The notes beneath the pieces are model-generated. The model did no database searches, was not told where the DNA came from, and worked only from the letters and a program-made list of their open reading frames with translations. This document shows positions 33,421 to 42,365 of a stretch of DNA of 64,000 nt, one piece after another. The translations under genes and the position numbers were made by a program. This DNA is from Pseudomonas sp. Q1-7 (GTDB lineage Bacteria > Pseudomonadota > Gammaproteobacteria > Pseudomonadales > Pseudomonadaceae): the NCBI RefSeq assembly GCF_028010285.1, contig NZ_CP116304.1:2124501-2188500 (forward strand), read 5' to 3'. Position 1 is the first letter of the stretch, and each line of letters starts with the position of its first letter.

Positions 33421-34325
33421 GCCTGGGTTTCCTCACCCTCGGCGCGGTGGCGCTGGATGCCCTGTTCGGCGAACCGAAGGGCTGGCATCCGCTGGTGGCC
33501 TTCGGCAGGCTCGCCAGCCGCCTGGAAGGGCGTTTCAATCCGGGCGGACGTGGCTGGCGCAGCCACGGCGTCAGCGCCTGGGTGCTGGCGGTGCTGCCGC
33601 TGACCCTGGCCGCCTGGCTGTTGTCGGAGCTGCCCTATGTCGGTTGGCTGGTGGGCGTGGTCGCGCTCTATGCCGCCATCGGCCTGCGCAGCCTCAACGA
33701 ACATGCCGAACCCGTGGCCGATGCCCTGCGAGCCGGCGATCTGTCCGAGGCGCGCAGGCGCGTGGGTTACATGGTCAGCCGCGAGACCCGCGAACTGGAC
33801 GAATCCGCAGTGGCTCGCGCCGCCACCGAATCGGTGCTGGAGAACGGCAGCGATGCAGTGTTCGCCGCGCTGTTCTGGTTCGCCGTGGCCGGTGCGCCGG
33901 GGGTGGTGCTCTATCGCCTGTCCAACACCCTGGATGCCATGTGGGGTTACCGCAACCCGCGCTTCGAGCGCTTCGGCTGGGCGGCGGCGCGCATCGACGA
34001 CCTGCTGAACTACATCCCGGCACGGCTGGTGGCGCTGACCTACGCCGTGCTGGGCAGGACCGGCGTCGCGCTGCGTTGCTGGTGCCGCCAGGCGCCACAG
34101 TGGGACAGCCCGAATGCCGGCCCGGTGATGGCCGCTGGCGCCGGCGCCCTCGGCGTGGCCCTGGGCGGGCCGGCGGTCTACCACGGCGAGCGGCACGAAC
34201 GCCCGGTACTGGGCGAAGGCCCGGCGGCCCGCGCCGACGATATCGGCCGGGCCATGGACCTGGTGCGCCAGGGCGTGTTGCTCTGGCTGGCGGCACTGAT
34301 CATCGGAGGCTGGCTCCTTGCTTGA
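33417..34325 (+). CDS. cbiB: Adenosylcobinamide-phosphate synthase
   Basis: Membrane enzyme joining aminopropanol phosphate to adenosylcobyric acid; 302 residues (called CobD in the P. denitrificans scheme). Motifs: [59 protein letters not shown] and [21 protein letters not shown]. Four to five membrane helices. Overlaps bluB by four bases and cobD by eight. Confidence 0.93.
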   Translation: MSLGFLTLGAVALDALFGEPKGWHPLVAFGRLASRLEGRFNPGGRGWRSHGVSAWVLAVLPLTLAAWLLSELPYVGWLVGVVALYAAIGLRSLNEHAEPVADALRAGDLSEARRRVGYMVSRETRELDESAVARAATESVLENGSDAVFAALFWFAVAGAPGVVLYRLSNTLDAMWGYRNPRFERFGWAAARIDDLLNYIPARLVALTYAVLGRTGVALRCWCRQAPQWDSPNAGPVMAAGAGALGVALGGPAVYHGERHERPVLGEGPAARADDIGRAMDLVRQGVLLWLAALIIGGWLLA

Positions 34326-35310
34326 GCATGGCGGACGGCTGCGCGCGGCAGCGCGGCGCTACGGCATCGCCGAGGCGGACTGGCTCGACCTTTCCACCGG
34401 CATCGCGCCCTATGGTTGGGAATTGCCGGCCATTCCGGCATCCGCCTGGGCACGCCTGCCCGAGCGGGACGATGGCCTGGAGGAGGCCGCACGGCGCTAT
34501 TACGGCTGCGCCAGCCTGTTGCCGGTGGCCGGCTCGCAGGCGGCGATCCAGGCCTTGCCGCGCCTGCGCGGGCACAGCCGGGTCGGGGTGATCTCGCCGT
34601 GCTACGCCGAGCATGCCCATGCCTGGCGCCGCGAAGGCCATGTGCTGGAAGAGCTCGACAGCGAGCGCGCCGAGCGTGAGCTGGAGCGGTTCGACGTGCT
34701 GCTGGTGGTCAATCCCAACAACCCCACCGGCCAGCGCCTGTCGCCGGATCGGCTGCTGCGTTGGCGTGAGCGCCTGGCGGCGCGGGGCGGCTGGCTGCTG
34801 GTGGATGAAGCCTTCATGGATTGCACGCCGCAGGAGAGCCTGGCGCCTCACTGCCCGCTACCGGGTCTGCTGGTGTTGCGGTCCTTCGGCAAGTTCTTCG
34901 GCCTGGCGGGCATTCGCCTGGGCTTCGTGCTGGCCGAAGCCGCCCTGCTGGAGCAGTTGGAGGAGCGGCTCGGCCCCTGGACCGTCAGCGGGCCCGCGCG
35001 GGTGCTGGCCAGGACCCTGTTGCAGGACGATGCCGGCCAGGATCGCCAGCGCCAGGCCTTGCTGCGGGACGGCCAGCGCCTGGAACGCCTGCTGCGCGAC
35101 TGCGGCCTGGCGCCCAGTGGCGGGACCGCACTGTTCCAGCGCCTGCTGCGCGACGACGCGACGGCGTTGCATGCCTTCCTCGCCGCCCGTGGCATCCTCA
35201 CCCGGCTGTTCACCACACCCGCGAGCCTGCGCTTCGGCCTGCCACCGGACGAACCGGGCTGGTCGCGGCTGAGCCGGGCCCTGATCGATTATCGAAAGGA
35301 ACATCCATGA
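34318..35310 (+). CDS. cobD: Threonine-phosphate decarboxylase
   Basis: PLP enzyme making (R)-1-amino-2-propanol phosphate for the nucleotide loop; 330 residues (CobC in the P. denitrificans scheme). Class I aminotransferase fold: [40 protein letters not shown] and the PLP lysine in [21 protein letters not shown] start at 34318 has GGAGG eight bases upstream inside cbiB. Overlaps cobQ by four bases. Confidence 0.92.
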   Translation: MLEHGGRLRAAARRYGIAEADWLDLSTGIAPYGWELPAIPASAWARLPERDDGLEEAARRYYGCASLLPVAGSQAAIQALPRLRGHSRVGVISPCYAEHAHAWRREGHVLEELDSERAERELERFDVLLVVNPNNPTGQRLSPDRLLRWRERLAARGGWLLVDEAFMDCTPQESLAPHCPLPGLLVLRSFGKFFGLAGIRLGFVLAEAALLEQLEERLGPWTVSGPARVLARTLLQDDAGQDRQRQALLRDGQRLERLLRDCGLAPSGGTALFQRLLRDDATALHAFLAARGILTRLFTTPASLRFGLPPDEPGWSRLSRALIDYRKEHP

Positions 35311-36776
35311 CCACCCTGATGGTGCAGGGCACCACTTCCGACGCCGGCAAGAGCACCCTGGTGACCGCCCTGTGCCGTTGGCTCCGGCGCCAGGGCGTGG
35401 CGGTGGCGCCGTTCAAGCCGCAGAACATGGCGCTGAACAGTGCGGTGACCGCCGACGGTGGCGAGATCGGCCGAGCCCAGGCGGTGCAGGCCCAGGCCTG
35501 CGGCCTGGCACCTCACACCGACATGAATCCGGTGCTGCTCAAGCCCAATACCGACATCGGCGCCCAGGTGATCATCCAGGGTCGCGCCGTCACCAGCATG
35601 AACGCCGCCGCCTACCACGACTACAAGCGGGTCGCCATGCAGGCCGTGCTGGAATCCCACCAGCGCCTGCGCGCCCAGTACCCGGTGGTGCTGGTGGAGG
35701 GCGCCGGCTCCCCGGCGGAAATCAACCTGCGGGCCAACGACATCGCCAACATGGGCTTCGCCGAAGCGGTGGACTGCCCGGTGATCCTGGTCGCCGATAT
35801 CGACCGGGGCGGTGTGTTCGCCCACCTGGTGGGCACCCTGGCGCTGCTCTCGGAAAGTGAACAGGCGCGGGTGAAGGGGTTTGTGATCAACCGTTTCCGT
35901 GGCGATATCGGCCTGCTCAAGCCGGGCCTGGACTGGCTGGAACAGCGCACCGGCAAACCGGTGTTGGGCGTGTTGCCTTACCTCACCGACTTCCACCTGG
36001 AGGCCGAGGACGCCATCGACCTGCGCCAGTCCGCCAAGGCCGGCGACCTGCTGCGCGTCGCAGTGCCGGTGCTGCCGCGCATCAGCAACCACACCGACTT
36101 CGACCCGCTGCGCCTGCACCCGCAGGTGCAATTGAGCTTCGTCGCTCCGGGCCAGCCGATTCCACCGGCGGATCTGATCATCCTGCCCGGCTCCAAGAGT
36201 GTGCGCGCCGATCTCGCGCGGCTGCGCGAGCATGGCTGGGACCTGTCCCTACAGCGCCATCTGCGCTATGGCGGCAAGGTGTTGGGCATTTGTGGCGGCT
36301 ACCAGATGCTCGGCCAGCGCATCGACGACCCCCACGGGCTGGAAGGCCCGGCGGGGGAGAGCGCCGGCCTCGGCCTGCTGGCGATCGACACCGTGCTGGC
36401 GCCGGAAAAGCAGTTGCGCAATGTCCATGGCCGCCTGCTGCTGGAAGATGCGCCGGTCAGCGGCTATGAAATCCATGCCGGCATCAGCCGCGGCGTCGGG
36501 CTGGAATACCCCTTGGTGACCCTCGACGACGGCCGCCTCGATGGTGCCCGCAGCGCGGACGGCCAGGTCATGGGCACCTACCTGCACGGCCTGTTCGAAA
36601 GCGCCGCGGCCAGTGCGGCGATCCTGCGCTGGGCGGGCCTGCAAAACGTGCAGGCGGTGGATTACCAGGCCCTGCGCGAACGGGATATCGAGCGGCTCGC
36701 CGATCAGGTCGACGCGCACCTGGACACCCGCCTGCTCGTCGAACTCTGCGGTATCCAGGAGAGCGTCCATGGCTGA
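35307..36776 (+). CDS. cobQ: Cobyric acid synthase
   Basis: Amidates the b, d, e and g positions of the corrin; 489 residues. N-domain: [18 protein letters not shown] and [13 protein letters not shown]. The glutaminase domain has nucleophile Cys in [11 protein letters not shown] and His in [10 protein letters not shown]. The site AAAGGAAC precedes the ATG. Overlaps cobD by four bases and cobU by eight. Confidence 0.95.
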   Translation: MTTLMVQGTTSDAGKSTLVTALCRWLRRQGVAVAPFKPQNMALNSAVTADGGEIGRAQAVQAQACGLAPHTDMNPVLLKPNTDIGAQVIIQGRAVTSMNAAAYHDYKRVAMQAVLESHQRLRAQYPVVLVEGAGSPAEINLRANDIANMGFAEAVDCPVILVADIDRGGVFAHLVGTLALLSESEQARVKGFVINRFRGDIGLLKPGLDWLEQRTGKPVLGVLPYLTDFHLEAEDAIDLRQSAKAGDLLRVAVPVLPRISNHTDFDPLRLHPQVQLSFVAPGQPIPPADLIILPGSKSVRADLARLREHGWDLSLQRHLRYGGKVLGICGGYQMLGQRIDDPHGLEGPAGESAGLGLLAIDTVLAPEKQLRNVHGRLLLEDAPVSGYEIHAGISRGVGLEYPLVTLDDGRLDGARSADGQVMGTYLHGLFESAAASAAILRWAGLQNVQAVDYQALRERDIERLADQVDAHLDTRLLVELCGIQESVHG

Positions 36777-37290
36777 ACTCATCCTCGGCGGTGCCCGTTC
36801 CGGCAAGAGCCGGTTGGCGGAAAAGCTCGCCGCCGAAAGCGGCCTCGGGGTCGTCTATATCGCCACCAGCCAGCCGCTGGACGGTGAGATGAGCGCCCGC
36901 GTCGCCCATCATCGCGCCCGCCGCCCGGACCACTGGGGGCTGGTGGAAGAACCGCTGGCGCTGGCCCGCGTGCTGCGGGAGAACGCGGCGGCCGATACCT
37001 GTCTGCTGGTGGATTGCCTGACCCTCTGGCTGACCAACCTGCTGATGCAGGACGACCCGGCGCGGCTGGACGAGGAGCGCGAGGCGCTGCTCGGCTGCAT
37101 CGCCGAACTGCCCGGTCGCGTGCTGCTGGTGAGCAATGAAACCGGCCTGGGCGTCGTGCCCCTGGGCGAGCTGACCCGTCGCTACGTGGACGAGGCCGGC
37201 TGGCTGCACCAGGCCCTGGCCGAGCGTTGCGAACGGGTGGTCTTCACCGTCGCCGGCCTGCCCATGATCCTCAAGGGAGAGCCCCTATGA
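36769..37290 (+). CDS. cobU: Bifunctional adenosylcobinamide kinase/guanylyltransferase
   Basis: Phosphorylates adenosylcobinamide and activates it with GTP; 173 residues (also CobP). P-loop [18 protein letters not shown] at the N-terminus, [27 protein letters not shown] and [10 protein letters not shown] are all typical. Overlaps cobT by four bases. Confidence 0.95.
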   Translation: MAELILGGARSGKSRLAEKLAAESGLGVVYIATSQPLDGEMSARVAHHRARRPDHWGLVEEPLALARVLRENAAADTCLLVDCLTLWLTNLLMQDDPARLDEEREALLGCIAELPGRVLLVSNETGLGVVPLGELTRRYVDEAGWLHQALAERCERVVFTVAGLPMILKGEPL

Positions 37291-38345
37291 CTCCGCTGCA
37301 CTGGTGGCAGGCACCCTGCCAGCCGCTGGACCCCATCGCCCGCGCCAAGGCCCGGACGCGCCAGGACCTGTTGACCAAACCCCGCGGCGCTCTTGGCCAA
37401 CTGGAAGCGCTGGCCATCACCCTGGCGGCCCAGCAGGGCCGTGAAAGGCCGCGCGTCGACCGCCCCTGGTTCGCCGTATTCGCCGGCGACCATGGCGTGG
37501 TGGAGGAGGGCGTATCCGCCTACCCGCAGGCGGTGACGGGCGAGATGCTGCGCAACTTCGTACGCGGCGGCGCCGCCATCAGCGTGCTGGCGAAAAGCCT
37601 GGGCGCCACCCTGGAGCTGGTGGACCTGGGCACCGCGCAGCCACTGGAACCGCTGCCCGGCGTGCTGCACCTGCAGGTGGGCGCCGGCACCGCGAATTTC
37701 GCCCGTGAACCGGCGATGACCGCCGCGCAATGCCTGATCGCCCTGCAGGCCGGCCGTGCCAGTGTCGAGCGCGCTCTGGGCGCTGGTGCCGACCTTTACG
37801 TCGGCGGTGAAATGGGCATCGGCAACACCACCACCGCCAGCGCCCTGGCCTGCGCCTTGCTGGACCTGCCAGCCAGCGCCCTGGCCGGTCCCGGTACGGG
37901 CCTGGACGGCAGCGGCGTGGCCCGCAAGGTCGAGGTGATCGAGCGTGCCCTGGCGTTGCATCGCCAGGGTTGCGACAGCGTCGAGGAAACCCTGCGCCGC
38001 CTCGGTGGCTTCGAGGTGGCGGCGCTTACCGGCGCCTACCTGGCCTGCGCCCAGCTCGGTCTGCCGGCGCTGGTGGACGGTTTTATCTGCAGCGTGGCGG
38101 CGCTCTGTGCGGTGCGCCTGAACCCGGCCTGCCGCGAGTGGCTGCTGTTCGCCCACCGCTCCGCCGAACCCGGCCACCTCGCCGTGCTCGACGCGCTGGA
38201 GGCACAGCCGCTGCTGGACCTGGGCCTGCGCCTGGGCGAGGGCAGCGGCGCCGCCATCGCCCTGCCGTTGCTGCGCCTGGCCTGCGAGCTGCACGGCGGC
38301 ATGGCCACCTTCGCCGAAGCGGCGGTTTCGGATCGCCCGGCATGA
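37287..38345 (+). CDS. cobT: Nicotinate-nucleotide:dimethylbenzimidazole phosphoribosyltransferase
   Basis: Forms alpha-ribazole phosphate from DMB and NaMN; 352 residues (also CobU). Motifs: [51 protein letters not shown] and the catalytic Glu region in [10 protein letters not shown]. Works on the product of bluB. Overlaps the phosphatase gene by four bases. Confidence 0.95.
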   Translation: MTPLHWWQAPCQPLDPIARAKARTRQDLLTKPRGALGQLEALAITLAAQQGRERPRVDRPWFAVFAGDHGVVEEGVSAYPQAVTGEMLRNFVRGGAAISVLAKSLGATLELVDLGTAQPLEPLPGVLHLQVGAGTANFAREPAMTAAQCLIALQAGRASVERALGAGADLYVGGEMGIGNTTTASALACALLDLPASALAGPGTGLDGSGVARKVEVIERALALHRQGCDSVEETLRRLGGFEVAALTGAYLACAQLGLPALVDGFICSVAALCAVRLNPACREWLLFAHRSAEPGHLAVLDALEAQPLLDLGLRLGEGSGAAIALPLLRLACELHGGMATFAEAAVSDRPA

Positions 38346-38908
38346 AGCTCGACCTCCTGCGCCACGGCGAAACCGAGCTTGGCGGCGGATTTCGCGGCAG
38401 CCTGGACGATGCGCTGACGGCAGCTGGCTGGGCGCAGATGCGTCGTGGCATGGAAGGCGCGGGCCCCTGGGACCTGCTGGTGAGCTCGCCGCTGCAACGC
38501 TGTGCCGCCTTTGCCCGTGAGTTGGCGCAGTCGCACGGCCTGCCACTGCAGGTCGAGGCCGACCTGCGGGAATTGCACTTTGGCCAGTGGGAAGGGCGCA
38601 GCGCCGCCGAATTGATGGAAGACCACGCCGAAGAACTCGGCCGGTTCTGGAACGATCCCTACGGCTTCACGCCGCCGGATGGTGAAACCCTGCTGGACTT
38701 CGAGGTTCGGGTCCTGGCTGCCGGCGAACGCCTGCGGTCGCGCTTTTCCGGTCAGCGGGTGCTGTTGGTCACCCATGGCGGGGTGATCCGCATGCTGGTG
38801 GCGCGGGCTCGTCAGTTGCCGCGTGCGCGCTTGATGCAGGTGGAGGCGGCCCACGGCGAACTGTTCCGCCTGACCTTCGACGATCACGGTCTGCGGGAAC
38901 GGCCATGA
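38342..38908 (+). CDS. cobC: Alpha-ribazole phosphatase, histidine phosphatase family
   Basis: Removes phosphate from alpha-ribazole phosphate or cobalamin phosphate; 188 residues. Phosphoglycerate-mutase fold with catalytic LLRHGET near the N-terminus, [20 protein letters not shown] and a second His in [10 protein letters not shown]. Context in the operon fixes the role. Overlaps cobS by four bases. Not the PLP enzyme also called CobC. Confidence 0.9.
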   Translation: MKLDLLRHGETELGGGFRGSLDDALTAAGWAQMRRGMEGAGPWDLLVSSPLQRCAAFARELAQSHGLPLQVEADLRELHFGQWEGRSAAELMEDHAEELGRFWNDPYGFTPPDGETLLDFEVRVLAAGERLRSRFSGQRVLLVTHGGVIRMLVARARQLPRARLMQVEAAHGELFRLTFDDHGLRERP

Positions 38909-39651
38909 CGCCGCTGCTGATCGCCCTGCAGTTCCTCACCCGCCTGCCGGTGCGCCTGCCGGGCATGCCGGCGCCCGCGCAGATCGGTCGGTCGATGCTC
39001 TGGTATCCGCTGGTGGGTCTGCTGCTCGGTTCGTTGCTGGTTGGCGCCGCCTACCTGCTGGAGGGGCGACCCGCGATGCTGTCGGCGGCCGTGCTGCTGG
39101 CGCTCTGGGTGGGCCTTTCCGGCGGCCTGCATCTGGATGGGCTGGCCGACACCGCCGATGCCTGGGTGGGCGGCTACGGTGATCGCGAGCGCACCCTGGC
39201 CATCATGAAGGACCCGCGCAGCGGGCCCATAGCCGTGGTCGTGCTGGTGGTGGTCCTGCTGCTGAAGTTCGCCGCGTTGACGGCCCTGGTGCAGGCCGGC
39301 CAGTGGCTGCCGCTGCTGCTGGCGCCCTGGCTGGCGCGGGGGCTGCTGCCGCTGCTGTTCCTCACCACGGCCTACATTCGCCCCGGCGGCCTCGGCCAGG
39401 CCCTGGCCGAGCACCTGCCGCGCCGGGAGCTGCCGGTATGGCTGGGCGTGCAGGGGGGCGCGATGCTGCTGCTGGGCTGGGTGGCGTGGCTGTCGCTCGC
39501 GCTGGCGCTGGTGGTGTTCGCCTGGCTGCGCGGGCGCTTCGTGCAGCGGCTGGGTGGGACCACTGGAGATACGGCGGGGGCCATGGTGGAGGTAGTGGAA
39601 ATGGGCGTGCTGGTAGCTGCTGCCTTGTGCCTGGCTGAAGCCCCTCCCTGA
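38905..39651 (+). CDS. cobS: Adenosylcobinamide-GDP ribazoletransferase (cobalamin synthase)
   Basis: Final membrane step joining AdoCbi-GDP and alpha-ribazole; 248 residues (also CobV). Motifs: LQFLTRLPVRLP, the acidic metal-binding GGLHLDGLADTADAW, and MKDPRSGPIA. About six helices. Last gene of the 11-gene operon. Confidence 0.93.
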   Translation: MTPLLIALQFLTRLPVRLPGMPAPAQIGRSMLWYPLVGLLLGSLLVGAAYLLEGRPAMLSAAVLLALWVGLSGGLHLDGLADTADAWVGGYGDRERTLAIMKDPRSGPIAVVVLVVVLLLKFAALTALVQAGQWLPLLLAPWLARGLLPLLFLTTAYIRPGGLGQALAEHLPRRELPVWLGVQGGAMLLLGWVAWLSLALALVVFAWLRGRFVQRLGGTTGDTAGAMVEVVEMGVLVAAALCLAEAPP

Positions 39652-39715
39652 GGGCGGGCTGATTCTGTCGGTGAGGCGTCGTCCTCGGAAGAATTTGGTT
39701 GATCTTCGGGGAGGT

Positions 39716-39731
39716 GCGGGTATATACATGC
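39716..39731. promoter_or_regulatory. MarR-type operator candidate at the marR-like start
   Basis: GCGGGTATATACATGC overlaps the start codon of the MarR-family gene and matches the palindrome at 40165-40180 at 13 of 16 positions. Autoregulation is inferred. Confidence 0.5.
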
Positions 39732-40150
39732 ATCCCATGTTGCCGACCCAATGCCTCTGCACCAAGTTGCGCCGTGCCACCCGTAATGTGACCCGGCTCT
39801 ACGACGACGCGCTTGCCGATGTCGGGCTGAGCGTCGCCCAGTATTCGCTGCTGAAGAACCTGTCGCGCCTGGACCAGCCGAGCATCACCAGCCTGGCCGA
39901 GGCCATGGGCCTGGATCGCAGCACCCTGGGGCGCAACCTCAAGGTGCTGGAGGGCAAGGACCTGGTGCGGCTGGAAGGCGGCGAGGACCAGCGCAACCGC
40001 CTGGTGGCCCTGACGCCGGCCGGTCTCGCCTGCCTGCAGCAGGCCTTGCAGGCCTGGGAAGGGGTGCAGGCGCAGATGGCGCAACGCATGGGGCCGGAGA
40101 AACGCGCGGCGTTGATGGCGCTGCTGGACGATCTGGAATACCTGGACTGA
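39728..40150 (+). CDS. MarR-family transcriptional regulator
   Basis: 140 residues with a winged helix: SVAQYSLLKNLSRL, ITSLAEAMGLDRSTLGRNLKVLE (recognition helix) and the wing EGGEDQRNRLVALTPAG. LCTKLRRATRNVTRLYDDAL forms the dimer helix and has Cys residues near the N-terminus (PTQCLCTK) that could sense oxidants or electrophiles. The ATG at 39728 has GGGGAGG upstream and sits inside an operator-like repeat. The MFS gene follows after 43 bp. Confidence 0.88.
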   Translation: MHPMLPTQCLCTKLRRATRNVTRLYDDALADVGLSVAQYSLLKNLSRLDQPSITSLAEAMGLDRSTLGRNLKVLEGKDLVRLEGGEDQRNRLVALTPAGLACLQQALQAWEGVQAQMAQRMGPEKRAALMALLDDLEYLD

Positions 40151-40164
40151 TTTTGCGGATAAAA

Positions 40165-40180
40165 GCGGGTATCTACCCGC
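40165..40180. promoter_or_regulatory. Palindromic operator candidate upstream of the MFS gene
   Basis: GCGGGTA-TC-TACCCGC has perfect 7-bp arms, 13 bp before the MFS start codon. The shared half-site with 39716-39731 points to the MarR-family protein as ligand. Confidence 0.6.
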
Positions 40181-40193
40181 AAAGGACTTCTTT

Positions 40194-41399
40194 ATGACTT
40201 CGGTGTGGCGTACGAGTGGCTGGATTCTTCTGGGAGCGTCGCTGATCCTGGCGCTGTCCCTGGGTATCCGTCACGGCTTCGGTCTGTTCCTGGCGCCGAT
40301 GAGCGGCGAGTTTGGCTGGGGCCGCGAGGTGTTCGCCTTTTCCATCGCCCTGCAGAACCTCATCTGGGGCCTGGCGCAACCGTTCACCGGCGCCCTGGCG
40401 GACCGCTTCGGCGCGGCCAGGACGGTGATAGTGGGCGGCGTGCTCTACGCCCTGGGCCTGGTGCTGATGGGCTATTCCGATTCGGCGCTGTCGTTGTCTT
40501 TCAGTGCCGGCCTGCTGATCGGCCTCGGCCTGTCCGGCACGTCGTTCTCGGTCATCCTCGGGGTGGTGGGCCGCGCCGTGCCGGTGGAGAAGCGCAGCAT
40601 GGCCATGGGCATCGCCGCGGCCGCCGGTTCCTTCGGTCAGTTCGCCATGCTGCCGGGCACGCTCGGGCTGATCAGTTGGCTCGGCTGGTCCGCCGCACTG
40701 TTGGCCCTGGGCTTGCTGGTGGCGCTGATCGTGCCGCTGGTGGGGCTGCTCAAGGACAATCCGCTGCCGCTCCAGGGCCATGAGCAGAGCCTGGGCGAGG
40801 CCCTGAGCGAGGCGGTCGGCCACTCGGGGTTCTGGTTGCTGGCCCTGGGTTTCTTCGTCTGTGGCTTCCAGGTGGTGTTCATCGGCGTGCACCTGCCGGC
40901 CTACCTGGTGGACCAGCACCTGCCGGCTTCCGTAGGCACCACCGTGCTGGCCCTGGTGGGGCTGTTCAACGTGTTCGGCACCTACATCGCCGGCTGGCTG
41001 GGCGGTCGCCATGCCAAGCCGAAGCTGCTGACCGGGCTCTACCTGCTGCGCGGTGTGGTGATCGTCGCGTTCGTCTATTCACCCCTGAGCATCTGGAGCG
41101 CCTATGCCTTCGGCATGGCCATGGGCTTGCTGTGGCTCTCTACCGTGCCCCTGACCAACGGTACGGTCGCTACCCTGTTCGGCGTGCGCAACCTGTCCAT
41201 GCTCGGTGGTATCGTCTTCCTGTTCCACCAGTTGGGTGCCTTCCTCGGCGGCTGGCTGGGGGGGTACCTGTACGACCACACGGGCAGTTACGAACTGGTA
41301 TGGCAGATTTCCATCTTCCTCAGCCTGGCAGCCGCCGTGCTCAACTGGCCGGTGCGCGAGCAACCGGTGGCGCGCCTGCAGGCCGCCGAAGCCGCATGA
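40194..41399 (+). CDS. MFS transporter
   Basis: 401 residues with about 12 membrane helices. Motif A-like ADRFGAARTVIVGG follows TM2, with GLGLSGTSFSVILG in TM4. Six-plus-six layout with a central loop near 190-210. Resembles monocarboxylate/oxalate-formate-type MFS carriers (IRHGFGLFLAPMSGEFGWGRE). Site AAGGA precedes the ATG. Probably repressed by the adjacent MarR protein; substrate unknown. Overlaps the next small gene by four bases. Confidence 0.87.
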   Translation: MTSVWRTSGWILLGASLILALSLGIRHGFGLFLAPMSGEFGWGREVFAFSIALQNLIWGLAQPFTGALADRFGAARTVIVGGVLYALGLVLMGYSDSALSLSFSAGLLIGLGLSGTSFSVILGVVGRAVPVEKRSMAMGIAAAAGSFGQFAMLPGTLGLISWLGWSAALLALGLLVALIVPLVGLLKDNPLPLQGHEQSLGEALSEAVGHSGFWLLALGFFVCGFQVVFIGVHLPAYLVDQHLPASVGTTVLALVGLFNVFGTYIAGWLGGRHAKPKLLTGLYLLRGVVIVAFVYSPLSIWSAYAFGMAMGLLWLSTVPLTNGTVATLFGVRNLSMLGGIVFLFHQLGAFLGGWLGGYLYDHTGSYELVWQISIFLSLAAAVLNWPVREQPVARLQAAEAA

Positions 41400-41515
41400 G
41401 CCTGCGCCTGGGCTGGGCCTTCGGTGCGCTGCTGCTCGGCCTGCTGCTGGTCCTTGGCTGGTGGGGCTGGCAGCAGGGCGGCCTGGCGCTGATGCAGCTC
41501 GGCTTCGTTTGCTAG
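41396..41515 (+). CDS. 39-residue single-pass membrane peptide
   Basis: Begins MSLRLGWAFGALLLGLLLV and ends LMQLGFVC. It has one hydrophobic helix (about 7-22), a Trp-rich turn (LGWWGWQQGG) and a terminal Cys. Its ATG overlaps the MFS stop (ATGA), so translational coupling is likely. I do not recognise a family. It might be a small subunit or modulator of the MFS carrier; that is speculative. Confidence 0.5.
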   Translation: MSLRLGWAFGALLLGLLLVLGWWGWQQGGLALMQLGFVC

Positions 41516-41570
41516 GCCGGCCGCTTGGCAGTAGCGTAGGCAGATCGCCCGACCCGCGACGGAGTCCGTC

Positions 41571-42122
41571 ATGAAAGCCTTGTCCATCCTCGCCCTGTCG
41601 CTCACGCTGTTCGGCGGCCAGGCGCTGGCCGCCGAATGCCCGTCGCTGCTGCAGCATGAACTGCCGCAGTTGCGCTCCAAGGACAGCATCGACCTCTGCC
41701 AGCGCTTCGCCGGCAAGCCTCTGGTGGTGGTCAACACCGCCAGCCATTGCGGCTTCACCCCGCAGTTCAAGGGGTTGGAGGCGCTCTACAAGCGCTACAA
41801 GGATCAAGGGCTGGAAGTGCTGGGCGTGCCCTCGGACGACTTCAGGCAGGAAGCCGCCACGGCCGAAGAAACCGCCAAGGTCTGCTACGTCAACTACGGG
41901 GTGACCTTCGCCATGACCCAGCCGCAGCACGTCACCGGCGATGAAGCGACGCCGCTCTTCAAGGGGCTGATCGCCCAGTCCGGCCAGGCGCCGCGCTGGA
42001 ATTTCTACAAATACGTGGTGGATCGCCAGGGCAAGGTGATCGCCCATTTCTCCAGCCTCACCAAGCCGGACGACCCGGATCTGGTGAAGGCGGTGGAACA
42101 GGCCCTGGCCAGCCAGCCCTGA
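41571..42122 (+). CDS. Periplasmic glutathione peroxidase-family protein
   Basis: Thiol peroxidase of 183 residues with a signal peptide (ending ALAA). Catalytic Cys60 is in [16 protein letters not shown]; a second Cys lies in [12 protein letters not shown]; the Trp motif is [11 protein letters not shown]. The usual NQF segment reads SDDF, so the catalytic Gln appears missing. It probably reduces peroxides with thioredoxin-like or small-thiol donors. Followed by the split terminator. Confidence 0.88.
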   Translation: MKALSILALSLTLFGGQALAAECPSLLQHELPQLRSKDSIDLCQRFAGKPLVVVNTASHCGFTPQFKGLEALYKRYKDQGLEVLGVPSDDFRQEAATAEETAKVCYVNYGVTFAMTQPQHVTGDEATPLFKGLIAQSGQAPRWNFYKYVVDRQGKVIAHFSSLTKPDDPDLVKAVEQALASQP

Positions 42123-42135
42123 CCGTCAGGCATGA

Positions 42136-42154
42136 AAAAGCCCGGATTCGTCCG
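42136..42154. terminator. Left half of a split bidirectional terminator
   Basis: AAAAAGCCCGGATTCGTCCG, then the inserted element. Joined to the right half it restores GCCCGGA-TTCG-TCCGGGC with A and T runs on each side, a UUCG-loop terminator serving gpx and fadL. Confidence 0.7.
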
Positions 42155-42326
42155 TAATGCCGTTCACTTAAGCGCGCATGACTCGCTCCCCTCTCCCATT
42201 TATGGGAGAGGGGCTGGGGGAGAGGGGCGAAATCCCTGCGAAACAGTCGTTTCCCCCTCTAACCCCCTCTCCCCAAAGGGGCGAGGGGACTGATCGAGCC
42301 CCATTACTTCTTATGTGAACAGCATT
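42155..42326. mobile_element. 172-bp MITE-like element with terminal inverted repeats
   Basis: Left end TAATGCCGTTCACTTAAG; right end, reverse complemented, AATGCTGTTCACATAAG (15 of 17 match). It is flanked by a 13-bp direct repeat CCGGATTCGTCCG (42142-42154 and 42327-42339), a target duplication. The interior is C/G-rich with CCTCTCCCAT/ATGGGAGAGG and CCCCTCTAACCCCC-type complementary arms, so the whole can fold back. There is no coding capacity; a transposase in trans is implied. A 10-13-bp duplication fits IS4-type transposition (inference). Confidence 0.75.
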
Positions 42327-42347
42327 CCGGATTCGTCCGGGCTTTTT
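42327..42347. terminator. Right half of the split terminator
   Basis: CCGGATTCGTCCGGGCTTTTT. On its own it keeps a 5-bp CCGGA/TCCGG stem with a TTCG loop and a T-run on the plus strand. Confidence 0.65.
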
Positions 42348-42365
42348 CGTTCCGTCGCGGATGGC

